From: Zooshikella harenae | Lineage (GTDB): Bacteria > Pseudomonadota > Gammaproteobacteria > Pseudomonadales > Zooshikellaceae | Assembly (NCBI RefSeq): GCF_018837975.1 | Contig: NZ_JAGSOY010000046.1 | Coordinates: forward strand, 1 to 39,052 | Length of the DNA: 39,052 bases | Reading direction: 5' to 3' | Part shown: positions 1-8,016 of the stretch, one piece after another | Position numbering within the stretch: the stretch's first letter is position 1 | Layout: each line of letters begins with the position of its first letter | Made by a program: the position numbers and the translations under genes | Notes under the pieces: generated by a model | What the model was told of the DNA's origin: nothing | Databases searched by the model: none | The model's input: the letters and a program-made list of their open reading frames with translations, nothing else

Positions 1-118
1 TATAAAGAAATACTATTATTAGCATGTTATGAAAGTGTGCTAAACAAAATGGTATGAGTCGTCATTGTTAACTAATTTTGAATTCTAAATATTAGGTGTG
101 TTAATGTATGCTTGCTTT

Positions 119-144
119 TTGAGCAGTACTTGATGATTGCTCAA
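119..144 (+). promoter_or_regulatory. inverted repeat upstream of the BCCT transporter
   Basis: TTGAGCA (119-125) and TGCTCAA (138-144) are perfect inverted arms. The stem extends inward by a G-T and a T-A pair, leaving an 8-nt loop. It ends about 20 nt before the Shine-Dalgarno of the transporter. It could be an operator or a leader hairpin. No U-tract follows, so a terminator is unlikely. The rest of bases 1-179 is AT-rich and I see no gene in it. Confidence 0.35.
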
Positions 145-179
145 CAAGTTCATTCTGTTGGGTAAAAGAGGAGTTTCAT

Positions 180-1736
180 GTGAGTGATCGACATGCAGGC
201 CATAAACCTTCATCTTTAAGAGATTTTCTGGAGATTGATATACACCCTCAAGTGTTTGGGTTTTCTGCGCTAGCTATTTTTGCCTTTGTCTTCTTAACAC
301 TGACTAACCTGGAGCAAGCCAGTGAGTTATTTAGTCACACTAAATCATTAATCACCGACAATTTTGGTTGGTTATTCATACTACTGGTTCAAGTATTCTT
401 GGTTTTTGCACTGTATTTAGCCTTTAGTCGATTTGGTTATGTTCGCCTAGGTGGTGCACAGGCAAAACCCAAGTATTCTTTTCCTGGCTGGTTTGCCATG
501 CTGTTCAGTGCGGGGATGGGGATAGGGCTGGTGTTTTGGAGTGTTGCTGAACCCATCTATCACTTTTCTTCTCCACCAGTGGGTGAAGGGCATACAGTCA
601 ATGCTGCGAAAACCGCCATGGATATCACTTTCCTTCATTGGGGGTTCCATGCCTGGGGTGTTTATGCCGTAGTTGGCTTATCATTGGCGTATTTTACGTT
701 TAACAAAAAATTGCCATTGACCATTCGTTCAGCTTTTTATCCCCTCATTGGTGAAAAAATATATGGTCCCATTGGCCATGCTATAGACGTGCTGGCAGTA
801 ATTGCAACATTGTTTGGTGTGGCAACGTCATTAGGGTTAGGTGTTAACCAAGTCGCTGCTGGTTTGGAATTTTTGTTTGATATTGAGGCTACTACAGGCG
901 TTAAGCTAGCGCTGATTGCTGGGATTACCTTACTTGCTACAATTTCTGTGGTGAAAGGGCTTGATAAAGGCATCAAACGCTTAAGTGAAATCAATTTATG
1001 GGCTGCGGCTGGCATGCTGTTGTTTGTCATCATTGTTGGCCCAACGCTGTTTGTGCTGAGCGGTTTTGTACAGAATTTAGGCCACTATATGCAGAACTTG
1101 CTGATGCTTAGTTCTTGGACTGAGACTTACCAGCAAAACTCGCAATGGCAAAGTAGCTGGACTGTATTTTATTGGGCATGGTGGATTGCCTGGTCTCCTT
1201 TTGTAGGGATGTTTATTGCCCGCATTTCTTATGGGCGTACGATACGCCAGTTTGTTTTTGGTGTGTTGTTAGTGCCTAGCCTGCTTACTTTCCTTTGGAT
1301 CACTGTTTTTGGTGGTGCTGCGTTACACAATGAGCTATTTGGTTTAGCAAATATTGAAGCAGCGGTAAAAGCGGATGTTTCTACTTCTTTATTTGTATTG
1401 CTTGAAGGTTTTCCTTTAGCCAGTATTACCTCAGTGTTAGCTGTCTTTTTGATTGTTATTTTCTTTGTAACGTCTTCAGACTCAGGCTCGCTAGTGATTG
1501 ATATCATCACATCTGGAGGGAATTTGAATCCTCCTGTTGCGCAAAGGGTTTTCTGGGCTACTACAGAAGGTGTTGTTGCTGCTGTGCTGTTACTAGGTGG
1601 TGGGTTAACAGCCTTACAGACTGCATCTATCACAACAGGTCTGCCATTTGCGATCGTGTTGTTTATTATGTGCTTTGGCTTATTAAAGTCACTGCATGAG
1701 GAGTTTGATGTTAAAAACCCCATTGTTCGTAAATAA
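180..1736 (+). CDS. BCCT-family betaine/choline/carnitine-type transporter
   Basis: Secondary transporter of the inner membrane, expected to import a quaternary-ammonium osmolyte such as glycine betaine, choline or carnitine, driven by Na+ or H+. At 518 aa it has the family length and about 12 hydrophobic segments. The signature GMGIGLVFWSVAEP lies near residues 112-125. The Trp-rich segment WAWWIAWSPFVG, around residues 331-342, forms the substrate box in BetP and CaiT. The glycine motif GMGIG resembles Na+-coupled BetP rather than CaiT (GVGSS), so Na+ coupling is the better guess. The start is GTG at 180, seven bases after the AAGAGGAG Shine-Dalgarno (166-173). An ATG at 178 overlaps this GTG but is followed at once by TGA. 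The protein has little cytoplasmic tail beyond the core, so a long osmosensory C-terminus is missing. The exact substrate cannot be read from sequence. Confidence 0.93.
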   Translation: MSDRHAGHKPSSLRDFLEIDIHPQVFGFSALAIFAFVFLTLTNLEQASELFSHTKSLITDNFGWLFILLVQVFLVFALYLAFSRFGYVRLGGAQAKPKYSFPGWFAMLFSAGMGIGLVFWSVAEPIYHFSSPPVGEGHTVNAAKTAMDITFLHWGFHAWGVYAVVGLSLAYFTFNKKLPLTIRSAFYPLIGEKIYGPIGHAIDVLAVIATLFGVATSLGLGVNQVAAGLEFLFDIEATTGVKLALIAGITLLATISVVKGLDKGIKRLSEINLWAAAGMLLFVIIVGPTLFVLSGFVQNLGHYMQNLLMLSSWTETYQQNSQWQSSWTVFYWAWWIAWSPFVGMFIARISYGRTIRQFVFGVLLVPSLLTFLWITVFGGAALHNELFGLANIEAAVKADVSTSLFVLLEGFPLASITSVLAVFLIVIFFVTSSDSGSLVIDIITSGGNLNPPVAQRVFWATTEGVVAAVLLLGGGLTALQTASITTGLPFAIVLFIMCFGLLKSLHEEFDVKNPIVRK

Positions 1737-1824
1737 AAGAAGCGTTCTAGGTGGTTAATAATATCGGAACTCGTTGAATGATTGAATATATTATCTGATA
1801 TTAAGGTAATATGTTTAGTGTGAT

Positions 1825-1851
1825 AAAAAGGCCCTTAATGGGCCTTTTTTT
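1825..1851 (+). terminator. Rho-independent terminator after the BCCT gene
   Basis: A perfect 10-bp stem, AAAAAGGCCC (1825-1834) with GGGCCTTTTT (1840-1849), and a 5-nt loop TTAAT, ending in a run of seven T. The A/T symmetry would let it work in both directions. It separates the transporter from the ynj cluster. The remaining bases 1852-1984 hold only AT-rich leader sequence for ynjB. Confidence 0.9.
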
Positions 1852-1984
1852 ACGTTTAGTATTTGTTTGTGAAAGGTTTTGTTAAAGAATACGGTCTTTA
1901 GGGCACCTCTAAACTAAAAAAGTTGCTTTTCAATAGCCTGTGGGTATAGCTTTAATAGGCTCACAATAAGGGGGAAAACAATAA

Positions 1985-3202
1985 ATGATGTATTTACAGA
2001 AGGGAGTTAATTACTTAGTTATTTTTTTATTGTTTTTAGCTGCTCATAATGTTACTGCACAACAGCTGCAACAGTCAGGCTGGAATAATACGGTTAAAAA
2101 AGCAAATAAACAGGTAGTGTATTTTAATGCCTGGGGTGGGAGTCATGAGGTTAATCGCTATATTTTTTGGGTAGGGCAACAGGTAAAACGACAGTATGGA
2201 ATAACACTGAAGCACGTTAAAGTCGATGATATTAGTCAGGTTGTTAGTCGCTTGCTGATTGAGAAAACAGCGGGAAGAGACACTGAAGGAAAAATTGATT
2301 TATTGTGGGTGAATGGCGAAAATTTTGCTACTTTAAAAAATAATAATTTATTATATGGGCCATTTACACAAACTTTACCCAATTATCAGTGGGTGGATGA
2401 GACTAAGCCTTCAGTGATAAAAGATTTTTCTATCCCTGTGGAGTTTATGGAAGCGCCTTGGGGGATGGCTCACTTGGTTTTCTTCTATGATAGTAGTGTA
2501 TTGAAGCAGCCACCTATATCGATGAAGGCGCTGTTGGATTATGCTAAGCAGCATCCTGGACGTATTACTTACCCTAATCCTCCCCATTTTTTAGGAACAA
2601 CGTTTCTCAAACAAGTACTTTTAGAGTTAGCGCCATCGCCTGAGTTATTACAAAAACCTGTGAGTGAAGTGAATTTTGCGAAAGTAACTGCACCGCTTTG
2701 GGCGTTTCTTGATGAATTGCATCCAGTCAGTTGGCGCGAAGGTAAAGTATTTCCAGCAAACTCCTCTCAAATGCGGCAAATGCTGGATAGTGGTGAGTTG
2801 CATGTCAGTTTTAGCTTTAGTCCCAGTGAGGCCACAAATGCGATACATGCTGGGTTATTACCAGATACTGTAAAATCCTATGTTCATAAAGGAGGGACAT
2901 TGGGTAATACGCACTTTTTAGCCATTCCCTATAATGCAAAAGCTAAAACAGCCGCTCAAGTCGTTATAAACTTTTTGTTATCTGCTGAAGCGCAAAGTAA
3001 AAAAATGGATCCTGTTATTTGGGGAGATCCAACGGTGTTAGCCATTGATCGGTTACCAGAAGATCAACAAGCTATGTTTGCTCGCTTTGAGAAATTACCT
3101 GGTATGTTAACGCTTGATCAGCAAGGCAAACCTTTACCAGAGCCGCACTTTAGTTGGACAGATGCTTTAGAAAAAGCCTGGTTAAAGCGTTATCAGCAGT
3201 GA
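1985..3202 (+). CDS. ynjB: YnjB-type ABC transporter substrate-binding protein
   Basis: Periplasmic solute-binding component of the YnjBCD ABC importer. At 405 aa it is close to E. coli YnjB (about 388 aa). The N-terminus is a clear signal peptide: a hydrophobic stretch at residues about 9-20, then a cleavage-like site after HNVTA near residue 25. The mature protein has the two-lobe binding-protein character, with aromatic-rich patches such as AWGG near residue 50. Two adjacent ATG codons (1985 and 1988) follow the purine-rich AAGGGGG at 1968-1974, and either could be used. It is the first gene of a tight run ynjB-ynjC-ynjD-ynjF with gaps of 13 and 7 nt and one overlap, so it is almost certainly an operon. 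The substrate of YnjBCD is not established. The permease fusion recalls thiamine importers (ThiBPQ), but I would not assign thiamine from this. Confidence 0.88.
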   Translation: MMYLQKGVNYLVIFLLFLAAHNVTAQQLQQSGWNNTVKKANKQVVYFNAWGGSHEVNRYIFWVGQQVKRQYGITLKHVKVDDISQVVSRLLIEKTAGRDTEGKIDLLWVNGENFATLKNNNLLYGPFTQTLPNYQWVDETKPSVIKDFSIPVEFMEAPWGMAHLVFFYDSSVLKQPPISMKALLDYAKQHPGRITYPNPPHFLGTTFLKQVLLELAPSPELLQKPVSEVNFAKVTAPLWAFLDELHPVSWREGKVFPANSSQMRQMLDSGELHVSFSFSPSEATNAIHAGLLPDTVKSYVHKGGTLGNTHFLAIPYNAKAKTAAQVVINFLLSAEAQSKKMDPVIWGDPTVLAIDRLPEDQQAMFARFEKLPGMLTLDQQGKPLPEPHFSWTDALEKAWLKRYQQ

Positions 3203-3215
3203 TAATGAATAGGTT

Positions 3216-4886
3216 ATGTCTATACCACTGATCAGTTATAGGGTAACACAGTTATTGTGTTTATTGCCGGTAATTCTTGGCGTAGTAGGCACATTGTTGC
3301 CTAGCTTTGGTTATTTTCCAGTGGCAGGTTTCCATAACCTGAATATTGATTATTACAATACACTCTGGCAAGAGCCTGGTTTTTCTTCAATGGTGGTAGT
3401 AACCCTTGTCAGTGGTTGTCTTGCTACCTGCATTGCTTTATTGCTGACAGTCACTATATTTTCTGTTTTCTACTCAACATCGAGCTGGAAAGTGTGGCGT
3501 AGCCTTTTATCACCGATGTTAGCATTTCCTCATGCAGCATTTGCGTTAGGAATGATGTTTTTAGTGACTCCCAGTGGTTGGTATGCGCGTTTTTTTGCGT
3601 TCTTTACTTCGGGATTAACATCCCCTCCTGCCTGGCATACGGTACATGATACCTATGGTGTGACCTTAGGTATTATTTTAGGATTAAAAGAGCTGCCTTT
3701 TTTAATCCTGATGACGCTGTCAGCCTGTAATCAGGTAAATGTTTCTCAGCTGCTCAAAGTTGGTCAAAGTCTGGGTTATCATCCAGTGTATGCTTGGCTA
3801 AAAATAATTTGGCCTCAGCTTTTACCGCAAATGCGTTTACCAATTATTGCAGTAATTGCTTATTCATTTTCTGTGGTGGATATTGCACAAATACTGGGGC
3901 CGACAACGCCGCCCACTTTGGCAGTTGCTATTATGCAGTGGTTTGGTAGTGAACAACTTGAGCAGCGATTGCTTGGTAGTGCTGGCGCTATTTGTTTGCT
4001 GTTGTTAACTGGGTTATTAATGTTGGGATGGTTAGTTCTTGAAAGGCTATTAATAGGTAAAGATAGTCGATGGCTAATTAATGGCATGCGTAATCGTTTA
4101 AGCCTAGGTTGGCAATGGCTAGGTCATGTCACTCAGTGGATAGTGTGGGGCGTATGGGTAACAGCATTACTATCTATTGTGTTATGGGCTGTTAGCTGGC
4201 GTTGGCGCTACCCTGATATTCTTCCTAGTGAATATTCATTAAAGGTATGGTTTCGTTATAGTGAAAAATTGCTTACATTGTTAGGAACTACCTGGTTTTT
4301 GGCTTTAGGATCAGCAGTGATTGGTTTGCTGTTAGTGCTGGGGCTATTAGAAGCAAAAAAAGCACAACAGCGCTATGCATTGAGTTGGCTATACCTACCT
4401 TTATTGATACCTCAAATCAGCTTTATCTTCGGTTTTCAATGGTTGCTCGTCAGCTTGAATTTAGATGGCACTTGGGTTGGTGTTATTTGGAGTCATCTGA
4501 TTTATGTTGTCCCCTATATATGTCTAGCCTTGGTGGGTTACTTTAAGCACTTTGATAAGCGTTATTTAACCGTCGCTATTTTACTCTCTGGGCGATCTCA
4601 ATACAGCTATTGGCGTATAAAAATAGCGATGTTGCTATGGCCTATTTCATTTGCGGTAGCTGTTGGTGTTGCGGTTAGTGTTGCTCAGTATTTACCAACG
4701 TTGTTTGCAGGGGCAGGGCGTGTAAGCACGTTGACAACTGAAGCCGTTAGTTTAGCGCAAGGTGCTGATTATCGGGTGACGGGGGTTTTTGCTTTGGCGC
4801 AGCTTGTTGTACCGCTGGTAACTTATGGCTGTGCATTTCTCATACCCTATTTTATTTACCGGCGTTTTTCTATGATGCGGATTTAA
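3216..4886 (+). CDS. ynjC: YnjC-type fused ABC transporter permease
   Basis: Inner-membrane permease of the YnjBCD importer. The 556-aa protein is two permease halves in one chain, roughly residues 1-280 and 295-556, each with about six hydrophobic segments. This is the arrangement known for YnjC and ThiP, so one chain forms the whole channel. The cytoplasmic coupling region of half one lies around QSLGYHPVYAWLKIIWPQ, and half two has the matching LLSGRSQYSYWRIKIAMLLWP. Both match the EAA-loop position that docks on the ATPase. The ATG at 3216 is 13 nt after ynjB with only a weak AGG before it, which suggests translation coupled to ynjB. It is slightly longer than E. coli YnjC (about 511 aa). 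No defect is seen. Confidence 0.88.
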   Translation: MSIPLISYRVTQLLCLLPVILGVVGTLLPSFGYFPVAGFHNLNIDYYNTLWQEPGFSSMVVVTLVSGCLATCIALLLTVTIFSVFYSTSSWKVWRSLLSPMLAFPHAAFALGMMFLVTPSGWYARFFAFFTSGLTSPPAWHTVHDTYGVTLGIILGLKELPFLILMTLSACNQVNVSQLLKVGQSLGYHPVYAWLKIIWPQLLPQMRLPIIAVIAYSFSVVDIAQILGPTTPPTLAVAIMQWFGSEQLEQRLLGSAGAICLLLLTGLLMLGWLVLERLLIGKDSRWLINGMRNRLSLGWQWLGHVTQWIVWGVWVTALLSIVLWAVSWRWRYPDILPSEYSLKVWFRYSEKLLTLLGTTWFLALGSAVIGLLLVLGLLEAKKAQQRYALSWLYLPLLIPQISFIFGFQWLLVSLNLDGTWVGVIWSHLIYVVPYICLALVGYFKHFDKRYLTVAILLSGRSQYSYWRIKIAMLLWPISFAVAVGVAVSVAQYLPTLFAGAGRVSTLTTEAVSLAQGADYRVTGVFALAQLVVPLVTYGCAFLIPYFIYRRFSMMRI

Positions 4887-4893
4887 GGGTTCC

Positions 4894-5556
4894 ATGAATA
4901 AGAAAGGCATCCTTCAGTTACAGTCTATATCGTTGTACTTTGGTCGTGAACCCATTATTCAAGGGTTAAATCTAACCATACTGCCTGGTGAGATTGTGGT
5001 GCTAATGGGACCGAGTGGCTGTGGTAAGTCGACGTTTCTGAGTGCACTATGTGGTATCGTCCCTGATCAGTTTCAATTTTCAGGAAAGGTTTTATTAGAT
5101 CAGCAAGATCTCACATGTTTACCATTGGCAAGGCGTAAAATTGGGATGTTATTTCAAGATGATTTACTGTTCCCTCATATGTCTGTGAAGGGCAACTTAG
5201 CTTTTGCATTACCACAAGAGATAAATCGTCGAGAGCGTCATAACCAGGTGATAGCACTTCTAGCTGAAGTAGGAATGGAGGCTTTGGCGGGTCGTGATCC
5301 TGCAACGCTATCAGGTGGGCAGAGGGCTAGAATTAGTCTATTACGGACTTTATTAGCTCAGCCACGTGTTTTACTCTTAGATGAACCTTTTAGTAAGCTC
5401 GATCAAGTAACACGTAGCCAATTTAGGCAGCTTGTGTGGTCATATACAGAGCGCTATCAATTACCAACGTTGTTAGTGACTCATGATATTGCAGATATTC
5501 CTGATCATTGTTCACAGGTATTACAGCTTCCATATATGGAATCAACTTCATGTTAG
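4894..5556 (+). CDS. ynjD: YnjD-type ABC transporter ATPase
   Basis: Nucleotide-binding subunit of the YnjBCD importer, acting on the cytoplasmic face of YnjC. At 220 aa it is the normal length (E. coli YnjD about 217). All ABC motifs are intact: Walker A GPSGCGKST at residues 39-47, Q-loop in MLFQDDLLFPH, signature LSGGQRARISLLR, Walker B VLLLDEP followed by the D-loop SKLD, and H-loop in TLLVTHD. It starts 7 nt after the ynjC stop, and its stop codon lies within the first codons of ynjF. This arrangement usually means coupled translation. Confidence 0.92.
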   Translation: MNKKGILQLQSISLYFGREPIIQGLNLTILPGEIVVLMGPSGCGKSTFLSALCGIVPDQFQFSGKVLLDQQDLTCLPLARRKIGMLFQDDLLFPHMSVKGNLAFALPQEINRRERHNQVIALLAEVGMEALAGRDPATLSGGQRARISLLRTLLAQPRVLLLDEPFSKLDQVTRSQFRQLVWSYTERYQLPTLLVTHDIADIPDHCSQVLQLPYMESTSC

Positions 5557-6164
5557 ATCGTTGGACTTCTCGTTGGGTGCAGCCCCCGTTAAAAAACACG
5601 GCTCAAATTATTGCACCATACTGTACCGCTAATCAGGTAACAATTGCTGGGTTTTTATTGGGTATGTTGGCGTTGCCATTATTAGCCTATGAACAATATT
5701 CGAGTGCTTTAGTTTTTATTTTATTGAATCGTTGTCTTGATGGGTTAGATGGTGCATTGGCTCGACTAAGTCAACAAACGGACAGTGGAAGTTTTTTAGA
5801 TATTACGCTGGATTTTATTTTTTATGCTGGGATTGTTTTTGGGTTTGCTCTGGCTCAGCCAGATGATAATGCATTATATGCGGCTTTATTATTATTTAGT
5901 TTTATGGGGACGGGGGCGAGTTTTTTAGCCTTTGCAGTGTTGGCGAAAAAGTACCAGCTCACCAATCCTTATTTTCCCCATAAGTCGCTTTTTTACTTAA
6001 ATGGACTAACTGAAGGTACTGAGACAATTCTATTTTTTGTCCTTTTTTGTATGTTTCCAAAGCATTTTGCTATGTTGGCTGGTATTTTTGCTGTGCTATG
6101 TTTTTTGACGACAATTAATAGAATTGTTATTGGTTACCTTACATTAAAGCGATGTGAACAATAA
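5550..6164 (+). CDS. ynjF: CDP-alcohol phosphatidyltransferase family protein (YnjF type)
   Basis: Membrane enzyme of the CDP-alcohol phosphotransferase family, which swaps CMP on a CDP-lipid or CDP-alcohol for another alcohol. The family motif DG-x2-AR-x7-G-x3-D-x3-D is complete in DGLDGALAR followed by GSFLDITLD. Several hydrophobic segments surround it. I start it at ATG 5550 (MLDRWTSRW), because homologous YnjF proteins begin with MLDR and because this ATG overlaps the ynjD stop by 7 nt. The frame is open further upstream to an ATG at 5508, which is less likely. Length is 204 aa (E. coli YnjF about 206). The C-terminal half has the conserved-looking NGLTEGTETILFF. Its acceptor alcohol is unknown. 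Fusion into the importer operon hints that the imported compound or its product feeds a lipid head-group reaction, which is inference. Confidence 0.85.
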   Translation: MLDRWTSRWVQPPLKNTAQIIAPYCTANQVTIAGFLLGMLALPLLAYEQYSSALVFILLNRCLDGLDGALARLSQQTDSGSFLDITLDFIFYAGIVFGFALAQPDDNALYAALLLFSFMGTGASFLAFAVLAKKYQLTNPYFPHKSLFYLNGLTEGTETILFFVLFCMFPKHFAMLAGIFAVLCFLTTINRIVIGYLTLKRCEQ

Positions 6165-6202
6165 ATTGGTTATGGGCCACTGCTTGAGAAAACTAAATAT
6201 AA

Positions 6203-7090
6203 CTAATTATCCTGGGTTATAGTCTGTAGTGTAGGCTGCTGATTATCTCTGAGTGCCTGTAATAAGCGTGGCGATATTTTTTGGGGTAGAGGTAGTTGAT
6301 TTTTCTTGCTGTATTTGTCGATAGCATGTTGTGTTTGTCTACCCCAAATACCATCTACGTGTTTGAGTGGGTAACCTAATTGCTTTAGTCGAAACTGAAC
6401 AAATTGTACTGCAGCAAAATCTTTATGGGCCTGGCTTTTCAGTGCATGCTGATAACGATGTACTTGGGGTGTTGTTTTTAGCTGCCTTTGTAACGAGGTC
6501 AGGGCCTGTTTAGCTTTGGGGTGTTTTTGTTGATGAGCCATCATTAACCAGTGATAGGCATCACCTAGGTGTTTAGGCACTCCTTTTCCTTTTAAATGTA
6601 ACAATCCTAACTGGTATTGCGCCGCAGAGTGGCCTGCAAGTGCAGCTTTTGACAACCAGTAAGCTCCCCAAGCTGGGTCAGCTAGTTTGTTTGTTGAAGT
6701 GTCTTCTAAAAATATCATACCCACAATGTACTGTGCTTGTAGATTACCTTGTTTAGCGAGTGGCTCTAACCAGTGGCAGGCTTCTTCTGACTGTTTGGAT
6801 ACACCTTTACCTTCGTAATAGCCTGTGCCCAGTAAATACTGGGCTTGTTGGTGGCCTTGCTTGGCCGCTTTTCGAAAATAGTCATAGGCTGCTGGATAAT
6901 TTTGTGGAACCTCCAGTCCATGATAAAAACGCAAACCCAACCTAAACTGACTGTCAATATCACCCTGCTGTGCTTGAGCGTGGAGTGCTTGCAGGTCTGG
7001 TCCAGCCTGTTGGATTTGCCAGAGTGTACACCCTGAGAGCAGGATACCTGAGAGCAGGCATGTTATACCTATCTGCAAGGGTGCCGTCAT
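6203..7090 (-). CDS. Sel1-repeat lipoprotein with C-terminal peptidoglycan-binding domain
   Basis: Predicted outer-membrane or periplasmic lipoprotein. From ATG 7090 the first 24 residues form a lipoprotein signal ending in the lipobox LLSGC. About four Sel1-like repeats follow, each with the pattern A-x2-G-x3-A-x-Y-x-L-G (for example SQFRLGLRFYHG, AQYLLGTGYYEG, AQYQLGLLHLKG). The last about 60 residues form a PG_binding_1-like module (VQFRLKQLGYPLKHVDGIWG). Sel1 repeats are protein-protein scaffolds, so it may tether a partner to the cell wall. The frame is open upstream to 7162, but that extension would bury the lipobox, and the AGGAAG Shine-Dalgarno sits 7 nt before ATG 7090, so I chose 7090. 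Length is 295 aa. It lies downstream of the marR gene on the same strand. The partner is unknown. Confidence 0.82.
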   Translation of the reverse strand: MTAPLQIGITCLLSGILLSGCTLWQIQQAGPDLQALHAQAQQGDIDSQFRLGLRFYHGLEVPQNYPAAYDYFRKAAKQGHQQAQYLLGTGYYEGKGVSKQSEEACHWLEPLAKQGNLQAQYIVGMIFLEDTSTNKLADPAWGAYWLSKAALAGHSAAQYQLGLLHLKGKGVPKHLGDAYHWLMMAHQQKHPKAKQALTSLQRQLKTTPQVHRYQHALKSQAHKDFAAVQFVQFRLKQLGYPLKHVDGIWGRQTQHAIDKYSKKNQLPLPQKISPRLLQALRDNQQPTLQTITQDN

Positions 7091-7174
7091 TGTATACTTC
7101 CTATTACTTGCTAAGGAAAAAATACGGCATATGACTGCAATAATATTACTCATCATCATCATGCTGGATTACCA

Positions 7175-7190
7175 TTAGGTTAAAACCTAA
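7175..7190. repeat. small palindrome between marR and the Sel1 gene
   Basis: TTAGGTT-AA-AACCTAA is a 16-bp near-continuous inverted repeat about 85 nt upstream of the Sel1 lipoprotein start. No U-run follows on either strand. A dyad of this size is compatible with a MarR-type operator, but no binding consensus is known here. Confidence 0.3.
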
Positions 7191-7233
7191 AGTCTGCTTC
7201 ATGTGGTTCAACTTACCTGCTGCATACAGCCGT

Positions 7234-7728
7234 TTATTGGTTACCGTTAGGTGAGAGGGTGTCCTCAATGGCACCTACTTCCAACATTGGCGCTGCATCA
7301 ATTTTCTCAGCATCCATCATTGTGGCTATGCGTTGAACAGAGGAAACTAAAAGTGATTGTTCCCAGTCTTGTAATTGCTGGAACTGATAAATAAATTCTT
7401 GCTGAAGAGGCTTAGGCGCTTTTAGAATTAAGGCCTGTCCTTTTTCAGTTAAGTAGGTGTATACCTTACGTTTATCATTAACACTACGCTTACGAGAGGC
7501 TAAGTCACGTTTTTCTAACCTATCCATGATTGTGGTTACAGTCGCTTGGCTGAGATTAACATGACGAGCAACTTCACCAATGGTTACCTCACCTAAGCTG
7601 TGAATAGAGCGCATAATCAGCAACTGAGGACCAGTTAAACCTGACTCTTTGCTCAGCTTTCGTGAATGCAAATCTATGGCACGGATAATGCGCCTCAGCG
7701 CAATTAACACTTCTTCATACTTTTCCAT
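7234..7728 (-). CDS. MarR-family winged-helix transcriptional regulator
   Basis: Dimeric DNA-binding regulator, 164 aa from ATG 7728. The winged-helix core is plain: LTGPQLLIMRSI, then the helix-turn-helix TIGEVARHVNLSQATVTTIM, then the wing KRSVNDKRKVYTYLTEKG with the conserved D-x-R. The N- and C-terminal helices would form the dimer interface. The reading frame extends upstream through ATG 7749 to TTG 7785. None of the three has a convincing Shine-Dalgarno, and I prefer 7728 because MarR homologs of this type start close to MEK-EEVLxALR. No cysteine pair suggesting redox sensing is seen in the core. MarR proteins usually control neighbouring genes, and here the divergent M23 peptidase and downstream Sel1 lipoprotein are candidates. 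The ligand is unknown. Confidence 0.85.
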   Translation of the reverse strand: MEKYEEVLIALRRIIRAIDLHSRKLSKESGLTGPQLLIMRSIHSLGEVTIGEVARHVNLSQATVTTIMDRLEKRDLASRKRSVNDKRKVYTYLTEKGQALILKAPKPLQQEFIYQFQQLQDWEQSLLVSSVQRIATMMDAEKIDAAPMLEVGAIEDTLSPNGNQ

Positions 7729-7811
7729 GTCAGATTCAGCAAACCTCATTAAAATTGATAGCCATTTTATACAACACTGTGGCAAATAAAGTTGGCAAGC
7801 GTTGAATGAAA

Positions 7812-7846
7812 TGGCTGTTTATATCATGTTGTGAACGATACAGCCA
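7812..7846. promoter_or_regulatory. inverted repeat in the marR / M23 divergent region
   Basis: TGGCTGT (7812-7818) and ACAGCCA (7840-7846) are perfect 7-bp inverted arms with a 21-bp spacer. The arm centres are 28 bp apart, somewhat over two helical turns. It lies about 85 bp upstream of the marR start and 170 bp upstream of the M23 start, so it could serve as a shared operator. There is no experimental anchor. Confidence 0.3.
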
Positions 7847-8016
7847 CAGCAAACAAAATGTGATGTTTGAAATGGCATGCTACTGAGTAGTTAGTGTAGC
7901 TAAAGTACTGTGAGCAGCTTCATCAAAATGGCAGTTGCAATATAAAAAATGCCGTGCCACAGTGGGCTATCAACCATTCTGACTCAACTACTAGTGTCTT
8001 ATTTGACGGTCAAATT

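Noticed and set aside
1229-1723. Long open frame on the minus strand opposite the BCCT gene
   Set aside because: Lies wholly within a well-conserved transporter gene, has low-complexity composition and no ribosome-binding site.
1934-1962. Riboswitch before ynjB
   Set aside because: Only a short AGCCT/AGGCT pairing is seen; no thiamine or other riboswitch signature could be recognised.
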